From Bradyrhizobium sp. PSBB068 (GTDB lineage: Bacteria > Pseudomonadota > Alphaproteobacteria > Rhizobiales > Xanthobacteraceae), in the NCBI GenBank assembly GCA_016839165.1, contig CP069300.1, forward strand, positions 3,534,001 to 3,598,000: a stretch of DNA of 64,000 nucleotides, in the 5' to 3' direction. Position 1 is the first letter of the stretch, and every line of letters starts with the position of its first letter. Below are positions 8,170 through 16,746 of the stretch, one piece after another. The notes under the pieces are model-generated. The model saw nothing but the letters and a program-made list of their open reading frames with translations, was not told the origin of the DNA and did not search any database. The translations under genes were made by a program, and so were the position numbers.

Positions 8170-8943
8170 TCAGTGCGCGGTCTTGAACGGCGCAACCGTG
8201 ATGCCGGCCTGCTTCAGCGCTTCGCGCAGGCCCTGCGCGATCTCGACGGCGCCGCGCGTATCGCCGTGAATGCATACGGTATCGGTCTGCATCTTGATCA
8301 CCTTGCCGGTGACCGAGACGACCGCACCATCCTGCACCATCCGCACCACGCGCTCGGCGATCGCCTTGGGATCATGCAGCACCGCACCGGGCTTCTTGCG
8401 CGACACCAGATTGCCGTCGTCCTCATAGGCGCGATCGGCAAACACCTCATGCGCCATCCGTAAGTTGGCGGCTTCGCCGGCGCGCACCAGCTTCGAGTTT
8501 GCCAGCACCACGAACACGAGGCTCGGATCGACGGCCTTGATCGCATTGGCGATCGCCCGCGCGGTCATGTCGTCCTCGCAGGCGACGTTGGAAATCGCGC
8601 CATGCGCCTTCACGTGGGTGACCTTGTGGCCGGCCGCAGTCGCGATCGCCTGCAAGGCGCCGATCTGGTAGGCGATCAGGTTCTCGATCTCCGAGGACGT
8701 CAGCCCCGGCATCGGACGGCGACCGAAACCATGCAGGTCGCGATAGCCGGGATGGGCGCCGACGCTGACGCCGCGCGCCTTCGCGAGCTCGACCGTCTTG
8801 CGCATGATGTCGGCATCGCCGGCATGGAAGCCGCAGGCGACGTTGACCGAGGTCGCTAGCTCGATCATCGCCGCATCATTGCCCATTTCCCAGGGGCCGA
8901 AGCTTTCGCCGAGATCGCAATTGAGGTCGACGGTTTTGGTCAT
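8170..8943 (-). CDS. pxpA: 5-oxoprolinase subunit PxpA (LamB/YcsF family)
   Basis: A 257-residue LamB/YcsF family protein. The N-terminal [11 protein letters not shown] and the [12 protein letters not shown] and HVKAHGA segments are family hallmarks. With PxpB and PxpC it forms the ATP-dependent 5-oxoprolinase that opens 5-oxoproline (pyroglutamate) to glutamate. It is the last gene of the minus-strand operon pxpB-pxpC-pxpA, 27 bases after pxpC, and is followed by a terminator. Length is standard. Confidence 0.93.
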   Translation of the reverse strand: MTKTVDLNCDLGESFGPWEMGNDAAMIELATSVNVACGFHAGDADIMRKTVELAKARGVSVGAHPGYRDLHGFGRRPMPGLTSSEIENLIAYQIGALQAIATAAGHKVTHVKAHGAISNVACEDDMTARAIANAIKAVDPSLVFVVLANSKLVRAGEAANLRMAHEVFADRAYEDDGNLVSRKKPGAVLHDPKAIAERVVRMVQDGAVVSVTGKVIKMQTDTVCIHGDTRGAVEIAQGLREALKQAGITVAPFKTAH

Positions 8944-8970
8944 GACGATCGATCCGTTTGTTGTGTTGAT

Positions 8971-10005
8971 TCAGGGTAACGCGACTTGCCAGGTCGATAC
9001 ATCCACAGCGCTGACCGCCTGGCCCGCGACATTCGCATCCCGCAGCGCTTCGATGTTGAGACCAAAATCCTCGATGCCGCGGAGGCGGTCGGGCAGTGAA
9101 CGCAGCAGCGCGTGGAGCTTGATCGCTTCGGCCTGCGCTTCCGCCATCGTCACCGCTTTGAAGCGGAACGGCCGGCCGGCCGAGAGCTGCGCGAAGCGAC
9201 CGAAATCCGCCGTGATCACGGTCGCTATCTTCGGATAGCCACCGCTGGTGCCGCGGTCGGGCATCAGCACGATCGGCTGGCCGTTGCCGGGCACCTGGAT
9301 GCTGCCGTTCACGGTGCCGTCGGAGACGATGTTGTGGCCGTCGAGGTGCCTGATGACGGGACCCTCGAGACGGTAGCCCATGCGGTCGCTGGTGGCCGAG
9401 ATCTTCCACTCGCTGTCGATGAACAGCTTCTTGTTGTCCTCGGCGAACTCGTCGTCCTGCGGGCCGAACACGACGCGGATCGGCGCATCGGTCTCCGCCG
9501 GCAACTCGATGCGGCGCTCGGCGGCGGCGCTGGCGGCTTTTGTCGTCAGCTCGTCGCCGCTCTGCAGCGGGCGCGGGTAGGGGCTGCCGAGCCCGGCGCG
9601 GGCATTGACCGCGAGGCTGCCGAACATCGGCTCGCCTTCGATGCCGTGCTCGATCGCGAGATAGCTGAACGAACCACCGCGCGCGAAGCCGAGATTGAGC
9701 GTCTCGCCCTCGGCGAGCGTCGCCGAACTGTCGAACGCGACCGGCCGGCCGCCGATGTCAGCGTTGCGCGATGCCCCGGCGAGCCCGACGCGCACCGCGC
9801 CGCCGCGTGCGGTGAAGGCGGCGCCGAACGGGCCGATTTCGACCGCGGCGGCGAACGGGTCGTTGCCGACCAGCGTGTTGGCGGCCGCCAGTGAAAGCCG
9901 GTCCATCGCGCCGCTCGGCACCAGGCCGTAACGCTGCGAGCCCGGGCGCCCGCCGTCCTGCACCGAGCTTGCCGGGCCGATCGAGGTGACGACGAGCTTG
10001 CTCAT
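8971..10005 (-). CDS. pxpC: 5-oxoprolinase subunit PxpC (biotin-dependent carboxyltransferase-like)
   Basis: A 344-residue KipA/PxpC protein, similar to the carboxyltransferase domain of urea amidolyase. Visible motifs are GPASSVQDGGRPG at the N-terminus, PSGAMDRLS, and MPDRGTSGGYPK. ATG 10005 overlaps the stop of pxpB (ATGA), so translation is coupled; the longer open frame up to 10197 overlaps pxpB and is discarded. It acts with PxpA and PxpB in the 5-oxoprolinase complex. Confidence 0.93.
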   Translation of the reverse strand: MSKLVVTSIGPASSVQDGGRPGSQRYGLVPSGAMDRLSLAAANTLVGNDPFAAAVEIGPFGAAFTARGGAVRVGLAGASRNADIGGRPVAFDSSATLAEGETLNLGFARGGSFSYLAIEHGIEGEPMFGSLAVNARAGLGSPYPRPLQSGDELTTKAASAAAERRIELPAETDAPIRVVFGPQDDEFAEDNKKLFIDSEWKISATSDRMGYRLEGPVIRHLDGHNIVSDGTVNGSIQVPGNGQPIVLMPDRGTSGGYPKIATVITADFGRFAQLSAGRPFRFKAVTMAEAQAEAIKLHALLRSLPDRLRGIEDFGLNIEALRDANVAGQAVSAVDVSTWQVALP

Positions 10006-10760
10006 GGCGTCACCAGTTCCGCGACGACCTCGCCGGCCTCGGCGGCGCGGTCCTGTTCTGCAAAGGTCTTGGCGTCGATCGCCGTAAAGGTGATGGCATC
10101 GCCTGGCTCCAGCAGGAACGTCGGGTCGCGATGCAATTGGTAGGTTCGCACCGGGGTGCGGCCGAGCAGGTGCCAGCCGCTCGGGCCGGCCAGGCACTGC
10201 ACGCCGGTCTGGATGCCGCCGATCGAGATGGTACCGGCCGGGGTCAGCAGCCGCGGATCCTTGCGCCGGGGCATGTGCAGGAATGTCTCCAGCCCGCTGA
10301 GATAGGACCAGCCGGGCGTAAAGCCGATCATGGCGACGCGATAGTCGCCGGCGACATGGCGGGCGACGATCTGGTCGGGCGTGGTCTTGAGGCTCTTGGC
10401 GACATCCTCGAGATCGATGCCGTGCTCGCCGCCATAGGTGACGGGAATCCGCCAGCGCCGCGTGCCGGTCTCGGTCGGCGGTGCCTTGGCGGCGCGCGCG
10501 AGCAGCTGCTCGCCGAGCGCGTCGAAGCTGATCTGCACGGGATCGTAATGCACCAGCAGCGAACGGTAGGTCGGCACGGTCTCGGTGATGCCGGCGATCG
10601 GCTCGGCTGCGATCACCCGGTCGAGCGCGAGCACCCGCCGGTTGGCGGCATCATCGATGGTGCGGCTGAATTCCACCGTGATGGCGGCATCGCCACTCGG
10701 CAAAAGGCGGGGAGGACTTAAGGGTTCGGCCATTTGGATCAAGCGGACTTCGTCGGCCAT
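10002..10760 (-). CDS. pxpB: 5-oxoprolinase subunit PxpB (KipI-like)
   Basis: A 252-residue KipI/PxpB protein and first gene of the pxp operon. Characteristic segments are LLPSGDAAITVEF near the N-terminus, the FTPGWSYLSGL motif, and GGIQTGVQ. Two starts are reasonable, ATG 10760 or ATG 10733 (243 residues, closer to the usual N-terminus); neither has a clear Shine-Dalgarno sequence. The frame is open to 11339, but that extension is antisense to the divergent RraA-like gene. It shares a 187-base intergenic region with that gene. Confidence 0.9.
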   Translation of the reverse strand: MADEVRLIQMAEPLSPPRLLPSGDAAITVEFSRTIDDAANRRVLALDRVIAAEPIAGITETVPTYRSLLVHYDPVQISFDALGEQLLARAAKAPPTETGTRRWRIPVTYGGEHGIDLEDVAKSLKTTPDQIVARHVAGDYRVAMIGFTPGWSYLSGLETFLHMPRRKDPRLLTPAGTISIGGIQTGVQCLAGPSGWHLLGRTPVRTYQLHRDPTFLLEPGDAITFTAIDAKTFAEQDRAAEAGEVVAELVTP

Positions 10761-10947
10761 CAAGCTAGCGTGTTTCGTGACAAAACGGAATTCGCTTCGT
10801 GCAAAATGACGCAGCAACTTCAATAAATTAATCGGCATGCCGGCGATAAATTTGGCTGATCGCAGCATTTTCGCGCAGCCCTTGACGCACGCCCTTTGCC
10901 CGGCAACATGCGCCGGTCTTTCCCTCCCATCGGAGCAAGCTCTCGAG

Positions 10948-11646
10948 ATGTCACTGTCCACTGAGGCGATCGCGACGCTGTCGCACGTGTCCACCGCCAC
11001 CATCACCACGGTCCTGCTCAAGAAGGGCCTGCGCAATATTTGGATGCGCGGCACCAAGCCGTTGAAGCCCGGGCTGAAGCGGCTGGTCGGACCGGCCTTC
11101 ACGCTGCGCTTCGTTCCGGCCCGCGAGGACCTGGCGACGCCGGAATCGTGGTCGTCGCCGATCTCGACCCGCACCGCAATCGAGGCGATGCCGGCGGGCT
11201 GCATCGCGGTGGTCGATGCCATGGGCATCACCGACGCCGGCATCTTCGGCGACATCCTTTGCGCGCGGATGGTCAAGCGCGGGGTGACGGCGCTGATCAC
11301 CGACGGCGTGGTGCGCGATGTCGAGGGCGTGCTCGGCACCGGCCTGCCGGTGTGGTGCGACGGCTACGCCGCGCCGCCGTCGGTCGCAGGGCTGACCTTC
11401 GTCGGCTGGGGCGAACCGATCGGCTGCGGCGGCGTTGCCGTGTTTCCGAACGACGTGGTGGTGGCGGACCAGGACGGCGCGGTGCTGATCCCGCAGGCAT
11501 TCCTCGATCACGTGCTGGCCGAAGGGCCGGAGCAGGAACGGATGGAAGCCTGGATCGTCAACGAGGTGAACAACGGCGCCCAGCTGCCCGGCCTGTATCC
11601 GATGAATGCCGATACCAAGGCGCGTTACGCCGCATCCAAGAAATAA
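10948..11646 (+). CDS. RraA-like / HMG aldolase-type protein
   Basis: A 232-residue member of the RraA-like superfamily, which includes 4-hydroxy-4-methyl-2-oxoglutarate (HMG/CHA) aldolases and regulators of RNase E. The metal- and oxyacid-binding core is recognisable: GDILCARMVKRGV followed by GVVRDVEG, and the cap segment FPNDVVVADQDGAVLIP. In soil alphaproteobacteria such proteins are usually aldolases or oxaloacetate decarboxylases, not RNase regulators. ATG 10948 is chosen because the family N-terminus fits; the frame is open to 10837. A cupin gene follows at 23 bases and probably forms an operon with it. Confidence 0.85.
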   Translation: MSLSTEAIATLSHVSTATITTVLLKKGLRNIWMRGTKPLKPGLKRLVGPAFTLRFVPAREDLATPESWSSPISTRTAIEAMPAGCIAVVDAMGITDAGIFGDILCARMVKRGVTALITDGVVRDVEGVLGTGLPVWCDGYAAPPSVAGLTFVGWGEPIGCGGVAVFPNDVVVADQDGAVLIPQAFLDHVLAEGPEQERMEAWIVNEVNNGAQLPGLYPMNADTKARYAASKK

Positions 11647-11669
11647 CGTCAAGAAAGGGAGGTAACCCG

Positions 11670-12074
11670 ATGGATATCCACGTTTCCGGCTCGCGGCCGA
11701 CCCGCCGCGCGCCGAAGGAGCATTTCACCGGCAGCGTGCTGCAGGATCCGATCAACATGGCCCCGGCGCCGGCCCGGCTGAACGCCTCGCGGGTGTCGTT
11801 CGAGCCCGGAGCGCGCACCGCCTGGCACACCCATCCGCTCGGGCAGACGCTCTACGTGATCTCGGGCATCGGCCGCGTGCAGGCCAAGGACGGGCCGATC
11901 CGGGAAATCCGCCCCGGCGACGTGGTCTGGATTCCGCCGAACGAGAAGCACTGGCACGGCGCTTCGCCCGACAACAGCATGACCCACATCGCCATGCAGG
12001 AAGCGCTCGACGGGGTGTTCTCGACCTGGATGGAGCACGTCACCGACGAGGAATACAACGGCAAGCTCGGCTGA
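11670..12074 (+). CDS. Cupin-domain protein
   Basis: A 134-residue single-domain cupin. The first cupin motif is WHTHPLGQTLYVISGIG, with two histidines and a PGDVVWIPPNEKHWHG segment providing the second motif, so metal binding looks intact. Proteins of this length with the start MDIH...P are often annotated as quercetin-2,3-dioxygenase-like or as carboxymuconolactone-decarboxylase partners; the substrate cannot be read from sequence. A strong AAAGGGAGGT ribosome site precedes ATG 11670. It is likely co-transcribed with the RraA-like gene and followed by a terminator. Confidence 0.87.
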   Translation: MDIHVSGSRPTRRAPKEHFTGSVLQDPINMAPAPARLNASRVSFEPGARTAWHTHPLGQTLYVISGIGRVQAKDGPIREIRPGDVVWIPPNEKHWHGASPDNSMTHIAMQEALDGVFSTWMEHVTDEEYNGKLG

Positions 12075-12097
12075 CCGGTCGTTGCCGGCCAAAGGCA

Positions 12098-12132
12098 GAA
12101 GCCCCGCTTGTGAGCGGGGCTTCTACTTTTTC
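12098..12132 (+). terminator. Rho-independent terminator after the cupin gene
   Basis: An 11-bp perfect stem AGAAGCCCCGC / GCGGGGCTTCT with a six-base loop, then ACTTTTT on the plus strand, 23 bases after the cupin stop codon. Confidence 0.9.
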
Positions 12133-12143
12133 GGGACAGGCAA

Positions 12144-12935
12144 TCAATTCACCCGCGTCCAGGTCTGGCCGCCGCAGAACATGCCGCCGAACGCGCAGCC
12201 CTGTACGCGCAGCGTGTCGGGGCTCTTCAGCGCGATGGTGGAATCGTAGGTGCTGCCGCTGTTCGGATCGAAGATGCGGCCGCTCCACTTGTCCTTGCCC
12301 GGCTTCATGTTGATCAGAACCTGTTCGCCGTTGGCGTTCGACTTCTTGTCGACCGAGTAGCCGCAGAGATTGGCGCCGCATTGCTCGATGCGGACCTTGC
12401 CTTCCTTCTCTTCAGTCAACCAGACGCCCAGCGGCGAGTTGGCTGCCTGCACCGGGTTCGCTGCAGGCGATGCGACACCGACCGTTGGCACTGGGACCGG
12501 ACTCGCCGCCGGCGCCGCGCTTTGCTGCACGACCGGTGGCGGCTGTGGTGGTGGCGGTGCGGTCGCTGCCGTAGCCGGAGGTGGTGCGACGCTCGTGTTC
12601 GCGGGCTCGGTCATTGCGGCTGACGGCGCCGCCGGGGCGGCAGCCTGATCAATCGTAGCCGGAGCGGGTGATGCAGTGGCAGCGGGTGGCGTGACGGGCG
12701 GAGAGGGAGAATCCGTCCTGGCGTCTTTCGGTGTCGTCTCGCGCTTCTGCTCGGCGTCCCTGTGCTTGGTGCGTTTGGAACTGCGGCTGGTGTTGTCATA
12801 GACGCCGGGGATCGAAACCGTTCCACGATCCGGATCGATGCGGATGGTGCGGCCGCCGTAATCGAATGTGTATTGTGCCTGCGCTGTCACGGTGCTCGCC
12901 AGCACGAGCGCGGCGATCGCCAGAAGCTTCTTCAT
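12144..12935 (-). CDS. Exported DUF2147-domain protein with Pro/Ala-rich linker
   Basis: A 263-residue protein with a signal peptide (MKKLLAIAALVLASTVTAQA) from ATG 12935. Residues about 20-60 resemble a short beta domain (TFDYGGRTIRIDPDRG). Residues about 60-170 are a low-complexity Pro/Ala/Thr linker. The C-terminal 90 residues (GVWLTEEKEGKVRIEQCG...) are a DUF2147 domain, an eight-stranded beta-barrel fold found in exported proteins, with cysteine pairs likely forming disulfides. The function is unknown. It is convergent with the cupin gene across the terminator. Confidence 0.83.
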   Translation of the reverse strand: MKKLLAIAALVLASTVTAQAQYTFDYGGRTIRIDPDRGTVSIPGVYDNTSRSSKRTKHRDAEQKRETTPKDARTDSPSPPVTPPAATASPAPATIDQAAAPAAPSAAMTEPANTSVAPPPATAATAPPPPQPPPVVQQSAAPAASPVPVPTVGVASPAANPVQAANSPLGVWLTEEKEGKVRIEQCGANLCGYSVDKKSNANGEQVLINMKPGKDKWSGRIFDPNSGSTYDSTIALKSPDTLRVQGCAFGGMFCGGQTWTRVN

Positions 12936-13118
12936 CTCGATCTCCAGTGCAGGGAATCCCGTTCGCAAGGCTATCTGGTGGCTGCCTCGTTGAACGTGTC
13001 CCAGATCACGGTCAGAACATGAGTCGTGTCCTCGCGGCTTAGGTTCAAAGCATTGGATCGCGGTTCGGTTTCAGGCCGTGCGCATCAATTTTTCGGAGCC
13101 GGGGTCTGACGCTGCAGG

Positions 13119-13892
13119 TTATTCGAACCACGCAGCGTAGATCTTCGCGTAGCTGCCGTCTTCGCGCGTGATGTGAAGCCACTGGTCGACGAACGCCTTC
13201 AAGGCGACGTCGCGCTGCATCCAGTAGGCTTTCTCGGCGAAGTCGAACGGCTTGTCGGGATGCACGGCGCAGAGCACACCGAGGTGCAGCTTCTGCTGAT
13301 AGCGCGTCTCGGAGGCGTCGGTCATCATCAGATCGGCGTCGCCCTTGGCGATCTCGTCGAAGATTTTGGTGTTGTCGCTGAAGACGCGGATGTCGGCGGC
13401 CGTCACATTGGCGCGCGCAAAGCGCTCGTTGGTACCGCCGGGATTGACGATGACGCGGGTGCCGGGCTTGTCGATCTCGGCGAGCGTCTCGAACTTGCCC
13501 TTGTCGGCGCAGCGCGCGATCGGCGTCTTGCCCTCGCGCATGATCGGCGTCGAGAACAGGCCCTTCTTCTGCCGGTCGTAAGTGATGGAGATGCCGCCCA
13601 TCGCGATGTCGAAACTGTCGGCCTCGAAATCCTTCATCATTTGCGGCCATGATGTCGGCACGAACTCAACCTTGACGCCGAGCGCCTTGCCGAGCGATTG
13701 CGCCATGTCGACGTCGAAGCCGCGAAATATCTTGGTCTCCTTGTCGAGCGCCGTGAAGGGCAGATAGTCGCCGGTCATGCCGACCCGCAGCGTGCCGCGC
13801 GCGACGATCTCATCGAGCCGAGATGGCGCCGGCTGTGCATGCGCAGCCGACAGGAGCAGAACGAGAGCGAGACCGGCCAGCGCGCGAAACAT
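13119..13892 (-). CDS. pheC: Periplasmic cyclohexadienyl dehydratase (PheC-like)
   Basis: A 257-residue exported protein of the solute-binding fold, signal peptide cleaved after MFRALAGLALVLLLSAAHA. The sequence follows Pseudomonas PheC much more closely than amino-acid ABC binding proteins: TGDYLPF, GFDVDMAQ, FDIAMGGISI, GKTPIARC, VNPGGTNERFARAN, DLMMTDASE and ex-CAVHPDKPFDFAEKAYW. PheC converts prephenate to phenylpyruvate and arogenate to phenylalanine in the periplasm. There are no transporter genes next to it, consistent with an enzyme. Automatic annotation would often call it a transporter binding protein. Confidence 0.8.
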   Translation of the reverse strand: MFRALAGLALVLLLSAAHAQPAPSRLDEIVARGTLRVGMTGDYLPFTALDKETKIFRGFDVDMAQSLGKALGVKVEFVPTSWPQMMKDFEADSFDIAMGGISITYDRQKKGLFSTPIMREGKTPIARCADKGKFETLAEIDKPGTRVIVNPGGTNERFARANVTAADIRVFSDNTKIFDEIAKGDADLMMTDASETRYQQKLHLGVLCAVHPDKPFDFAEKAYWMQRDVALKAFVDQWLHITREDGSYAKIYAAWFE

Positions 13893-13977
13893 CTGATTTC
13901 TCCGTCAATTCCGATGACATGTCGTTGCGGAGCATTTAGACCAGATGGGACGATCGAGCCAGTATTGCGGGGCAAAA

Positions 13978-14502
13978 GTGACCATCTCGCTCCATGACGC
14001 ATCCGTCGGTGTTTATGTGCCGTATCTGCGCAATCTTTCCGCGCTGCTCGATCATGCCGAGGCGCACGCCAGGGCGCGCAAGCTCGATCCAGACGTGTTG
14101 CTCGGAATGCGGCTCGCGCCGAACATGTACAGCCTTCGCCAGCAGGTCGGGGAGGCGAACCGGCACGTCGTCCTGAGCTGCGCCTTGCTGGCGGGGTGTG
14201 CGCCGCCGGTCTTCCCTGACGCGTCAATCGACATCGCCGGGCTGAAAGCGCGGATTGCCGCTACGATCGATTTTGTGCAGGGCCTGCCGCGGGAGGTGAT
14301 CGACGCCGCGACCGACATGAACGTCGTATTCACGTTCAGGAGCGGCGCAACCAGGCCATTCACCGGCAAGTCCCTGATCCTGACCTTCAGCGTTCCGCAG
14401 TTCTTCTTCCATGTCGCAACCGCCTACGACATCCTGCGTCACGCCGGCGTCGATCTCGCGAAGAAGGACTTTCTGGGACCGCCGCGGCCGCCGCAGGGCT
14501 AG
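13978..14502 (+). CDS. DUF1993 family protein
   Basis: A 174-residue protein starting at GTG 13978, whose N-terminus (TISLHDASV...YLRNLSALLDHAEAHA) is the normal start of DUF1993 proteins; an ATG at 13945 would add eleven unrelated residues. The family has a DinB-like four-helix fold; its function is not established. It shares its TAG stop, through the palindrome CTAG, with the convergent gene at 14499. Confidence 0.85.
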   Translation: MTISLHDASVGVYVPYLRNLSALLDHAEAHARARKLDPDVLLGMRLAPNMYSLRQQVGEANRHVVLSCALLAGCAPPVFPDASIDIAGLKARIAATIDFVQGLPREVIDAATDMNVVFTFRSGATRPFTGKSLILTFSVPQFFFHVATAYDILRHAGVDLAKKDFLGPPRPPQG

Positions 14503-15152
14503 GCCTCGTTGCTGTCCCGGCTCATCCGCAGGGCGGCCGCAGTGCGGCTGGCGATCTCGTGCTTGAAATGCTCGAAGCGCCGCCGCGCTTCGGCTTCGCG
14601 ATCATCGACGAATTTGATCGCGGCATCCCGGCCCATCGGGCCATTGACCAGTGGGGCCGTTCCTTCGCCGACGGTCTCGTCGACATAGTACTGGGCGCCG
14701 TCCTGGCGCACCGTCCAGCGGAAGCGCAGCGCAGCCATCGGGCCTGGGCCGGACTTGGAATAGCCGTCGGCCTCGATCGGTTGGGGCGGCTGGATCGGCT
14801 CCGGCTCCGGCGCGCTCGGCTCGGGCTCACTCGTCGGCGGCTCACTGGGCTCAGCCTGTGCGACCGGCTGTGACGGTTCGGTCGGCGCCGGCTCCTCGAT
14901 CGGCTCCGGCTCGACAGCCGCCGGTTCGGCGGGCGCGGCCTCGATGGTCACGGTCTTGATGGATACGGTCTCGACGGTAACGACTTCGATCGACGTCGGC
15001 AGGGGCGGTGGCATTGCGATCGAGACTGGCGGCGTCGGCTCAGCCGCCCCGTCGGTCGTGTCGTCCGGCGACTTGGCCTTCTCGTGAGGTGTCTTGGTCT
15101 GATCGAGAATGCTCGCGATCGCGGCAAGCGCATTGTCGGTCGGGTCGCTCAC
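14499..15152 (-). CDS. Pro/Glu-rich hypothetical protein
   Basis: A 217-residue protein from GTG 15152. Residues 1-40 are polar and helical. Residues about 40-130 are low complexity, dominated by Pro, Glu, Ser and Thr. The C-terminal 85 residues look folded (LRFRWTVRQDGAQYYVDETVG ... AAIKFVDDREAEARRRFEHFK) and end in an amphipathic helix. No signal peptide. I do not recognise a family; the C-terminal part resembles conserved Bradyrhizobium hypothetical proteins. Its stop overlaps that of the DUF1993 gene. Confidence 0.7.
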   Translation of the reverse strand: MSDPTDNALAAIASILDQTKTPHEKAKSPDDTTDGAAEPTPPVSIAMPPPLPTSIEVVTVETVSIKTVTIEAAPAEPAAVEPEPIEEPAPTEPSQPVAQAEPSEPPTSEPEPSAPEPEPIQPPQPIEADGYSKSGPGPMAALRFRWTVRQDGAQYYVDETVGEGTAPLVNGPMGRDAAIKFVDDREAEARRRFEHFKHEIASRTAAALRMSRDSNEA

Positions 15153-15254
15153 GGTTCGGTCTCCCAGGCACAACGCCGGCGGAATCGCGCCGACGCCCTT
15201 TCTATCTACCTGATCTGACTATCCTTTGTCAGCTAGGCGCTTCGCTTGATGGAG

Positions 15255-16679
15255 CTAGGCGCAGACCGGCGGTCGCTTGTCCTTCCAGGGACGAACCTGT
15301 TCAAGCTGGGCGGCCAGGCGGAACAGCAGTCCTTCCTCGCCGAGCTTGGCCGCAAACATCATGCCGAGCGGCAGGCCGGCCTTGTTCCAGGCCAGCGGCA
15401 CCGACATCGCCGGCTGCCCGGACATGTTGAACATCGAGGTGCCCGGCATGTAGCGGCGCAGCACCGGCGCGATGTGGCTCAGATCCTCGGACATCGTGTT
15501 CAACTCGCCGAGACGAAGCGGCGGCGCGCACAGGGTCGGGCTCAGGAAGACGTCGCAGCCCTCGAAGAAGGTCGCGAGCCCGCGCGAGACCTGGAACGCC
15601 GCAAGCTGCGCCGCGACATAGTCGGCCGGCGTCATCTTCACCGAGTTCTGGCCGCTGGCGAGCGTCAGCCGCTCGACGTCGTCAGATGTCAGCGTGCGCC
15701 CGACCCGCTGCTCGAGCAGGCGAATGGTCAGGGCCGTGTTGCCGCCGACGATCGTGGTCATGAGCGCGGCGGGATCGGCTGCAAGCGGCGGCGCGCGCTC
15801 CTCGACATGATGGCCAAGGCCGGCCAGCAGCTTGGCGGTGTCGCGCACCGCCGCTGATATCTCCGGGTCGATGGCATCGCCATAGGGCGACTTGTCGGTG
15901 AAGCTGATGCGCAGCTGGCCGGGGTCGCGGCCGACTTCCTGCGAGAACGGCCGCTCCGGCGGCGGCGCGACGTAGAGGCTCGACGGCTCCGGGCCATGGA
16001 TCGCATCCATCATCACGGCGCTGTCGCGGACGCTGATGCTGAGCACATGGCCGACCGAGAAACCGCCCCAGCCTTCGCCGCGATCGGGACCGCAGGGGTT
16101 GCGGGCGCGCGTCGGCTTCATGCCGAACACGCCGCAGGCGGAGGCGGGAATCCGGATCGAGCCGCCGCCGTCGCTGGCATGCGCGACGGGCAGGATGCGC
16201 GCGGCGACCGCAGCGCCGGCGCCGCCGGACGAGCCGCCGGAGGAATGCTGGAGATTCCAGGGATTGCGGGTCGGGCCGAACAGACGCGATTCCGTCGTCG
16301 GCATCAGGCCGAATTCCGGGCTCGCGCTCTTGCCGAAGATCGCAAGTCCCGCATTGAGGAAGCGCTGGGTCAGCGTCCCGTTGTGGTCTGCGACGAAGTC
16401 CTTCAGCAGGCTGGCGCCCGACGTGGTGCGGGTGCCCTCGAGCAGATCGAGGTCTTTCAGCAGGAACGGAACGCCGGTGAACGGGCCGTCGGGCAAGCCC
16501 TTGGCGATCTGGCGCTCGGCGTAGTCGTAATGCTTGACGACGACCGCGTTGATCTTTGGGTCGACGGCGGTGGTGCGCGCGACCGCCTCGTCGAGCAGCT
16601 CCTTCGCCGTCACCTCTTTCTTGCGGACCAGCTCGGCGAGACCGACCGCATCGTAGTTGCCGAATTCCTTGAAGGCCAT
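15255..16679 (-). CDS. Amidase (amidase signature family)
   Basis: A 474-residue amidase-signature hydrolase with the Ser-cisSer-Lys triad: the lysine in PFLLKDLD, and serines in HSSGGSSGGAGAAVAA and GGGSIRIPAS. It hydrolyses a carboxylic amide or carbamoyl compound; the substrate is not evident. Start ATG 16679 gives the usual N-terminus (MAFKEFGNYDAVG). It is 67 bases after the 2-hydroxyacid dehydrogenase gene and probably the last gene of the ABC-importer operon, suggesting that an imported molecule carries an amide. Confidence 0.9.
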   Translation of the reverse strand: MAFKEFGNYDAVGLAELVRKKEVTAKELLDEAVARTTAVDPKINAVVVKHYDYAERQIAKGLPDGPFTGVPFLLKDLDLLEGTRTTSGASLLKDFVADHNGTLTQRFLNAGLAIFGKSASPEFGLMPTTESRLFGPTRNPWNLQHSSGGSSGGAGAAVAARILPVAHASDGGGSIRIPASACGVFGMKPTRARNPCGPDRGEGWGGFSVGHVLSISVRDSAVMMDAIHGPEPSSLYVAPPPERPFSQEVGRDPGQLRISFTDKSPYGDAIDPEISAAVRDTAKLLAGLGHHVEERAPPLAADPAALMTTIVGGNTALTIRLLEQRVGRTLTSDDVERLTLASGQNSVKMTPADYVAAQLAAFQVSRGLATFFEGCDVFLSPTLCAPPLRLGELNTMSEDLSHIAPVLRRYMPGTSMFNMSGQPAMSVPLAWNKAGLPLGMMFAAKLGEEGLLFRLAAQLEQVRPWKDKRPPVCA

Positions 16680-16746
16680 TTGGGTACTCCGCATCGCCGG
16701 GCCGATCCTGCCGATCGGCCGCGGCGCCAACGAGAAAGCTGAAAGG

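Noticed and set aside
10761..11339. Long N-terminal extension of PxpB
   Set aside because: It runs antisense to the RraA-like gene and shows no similarity to the family.
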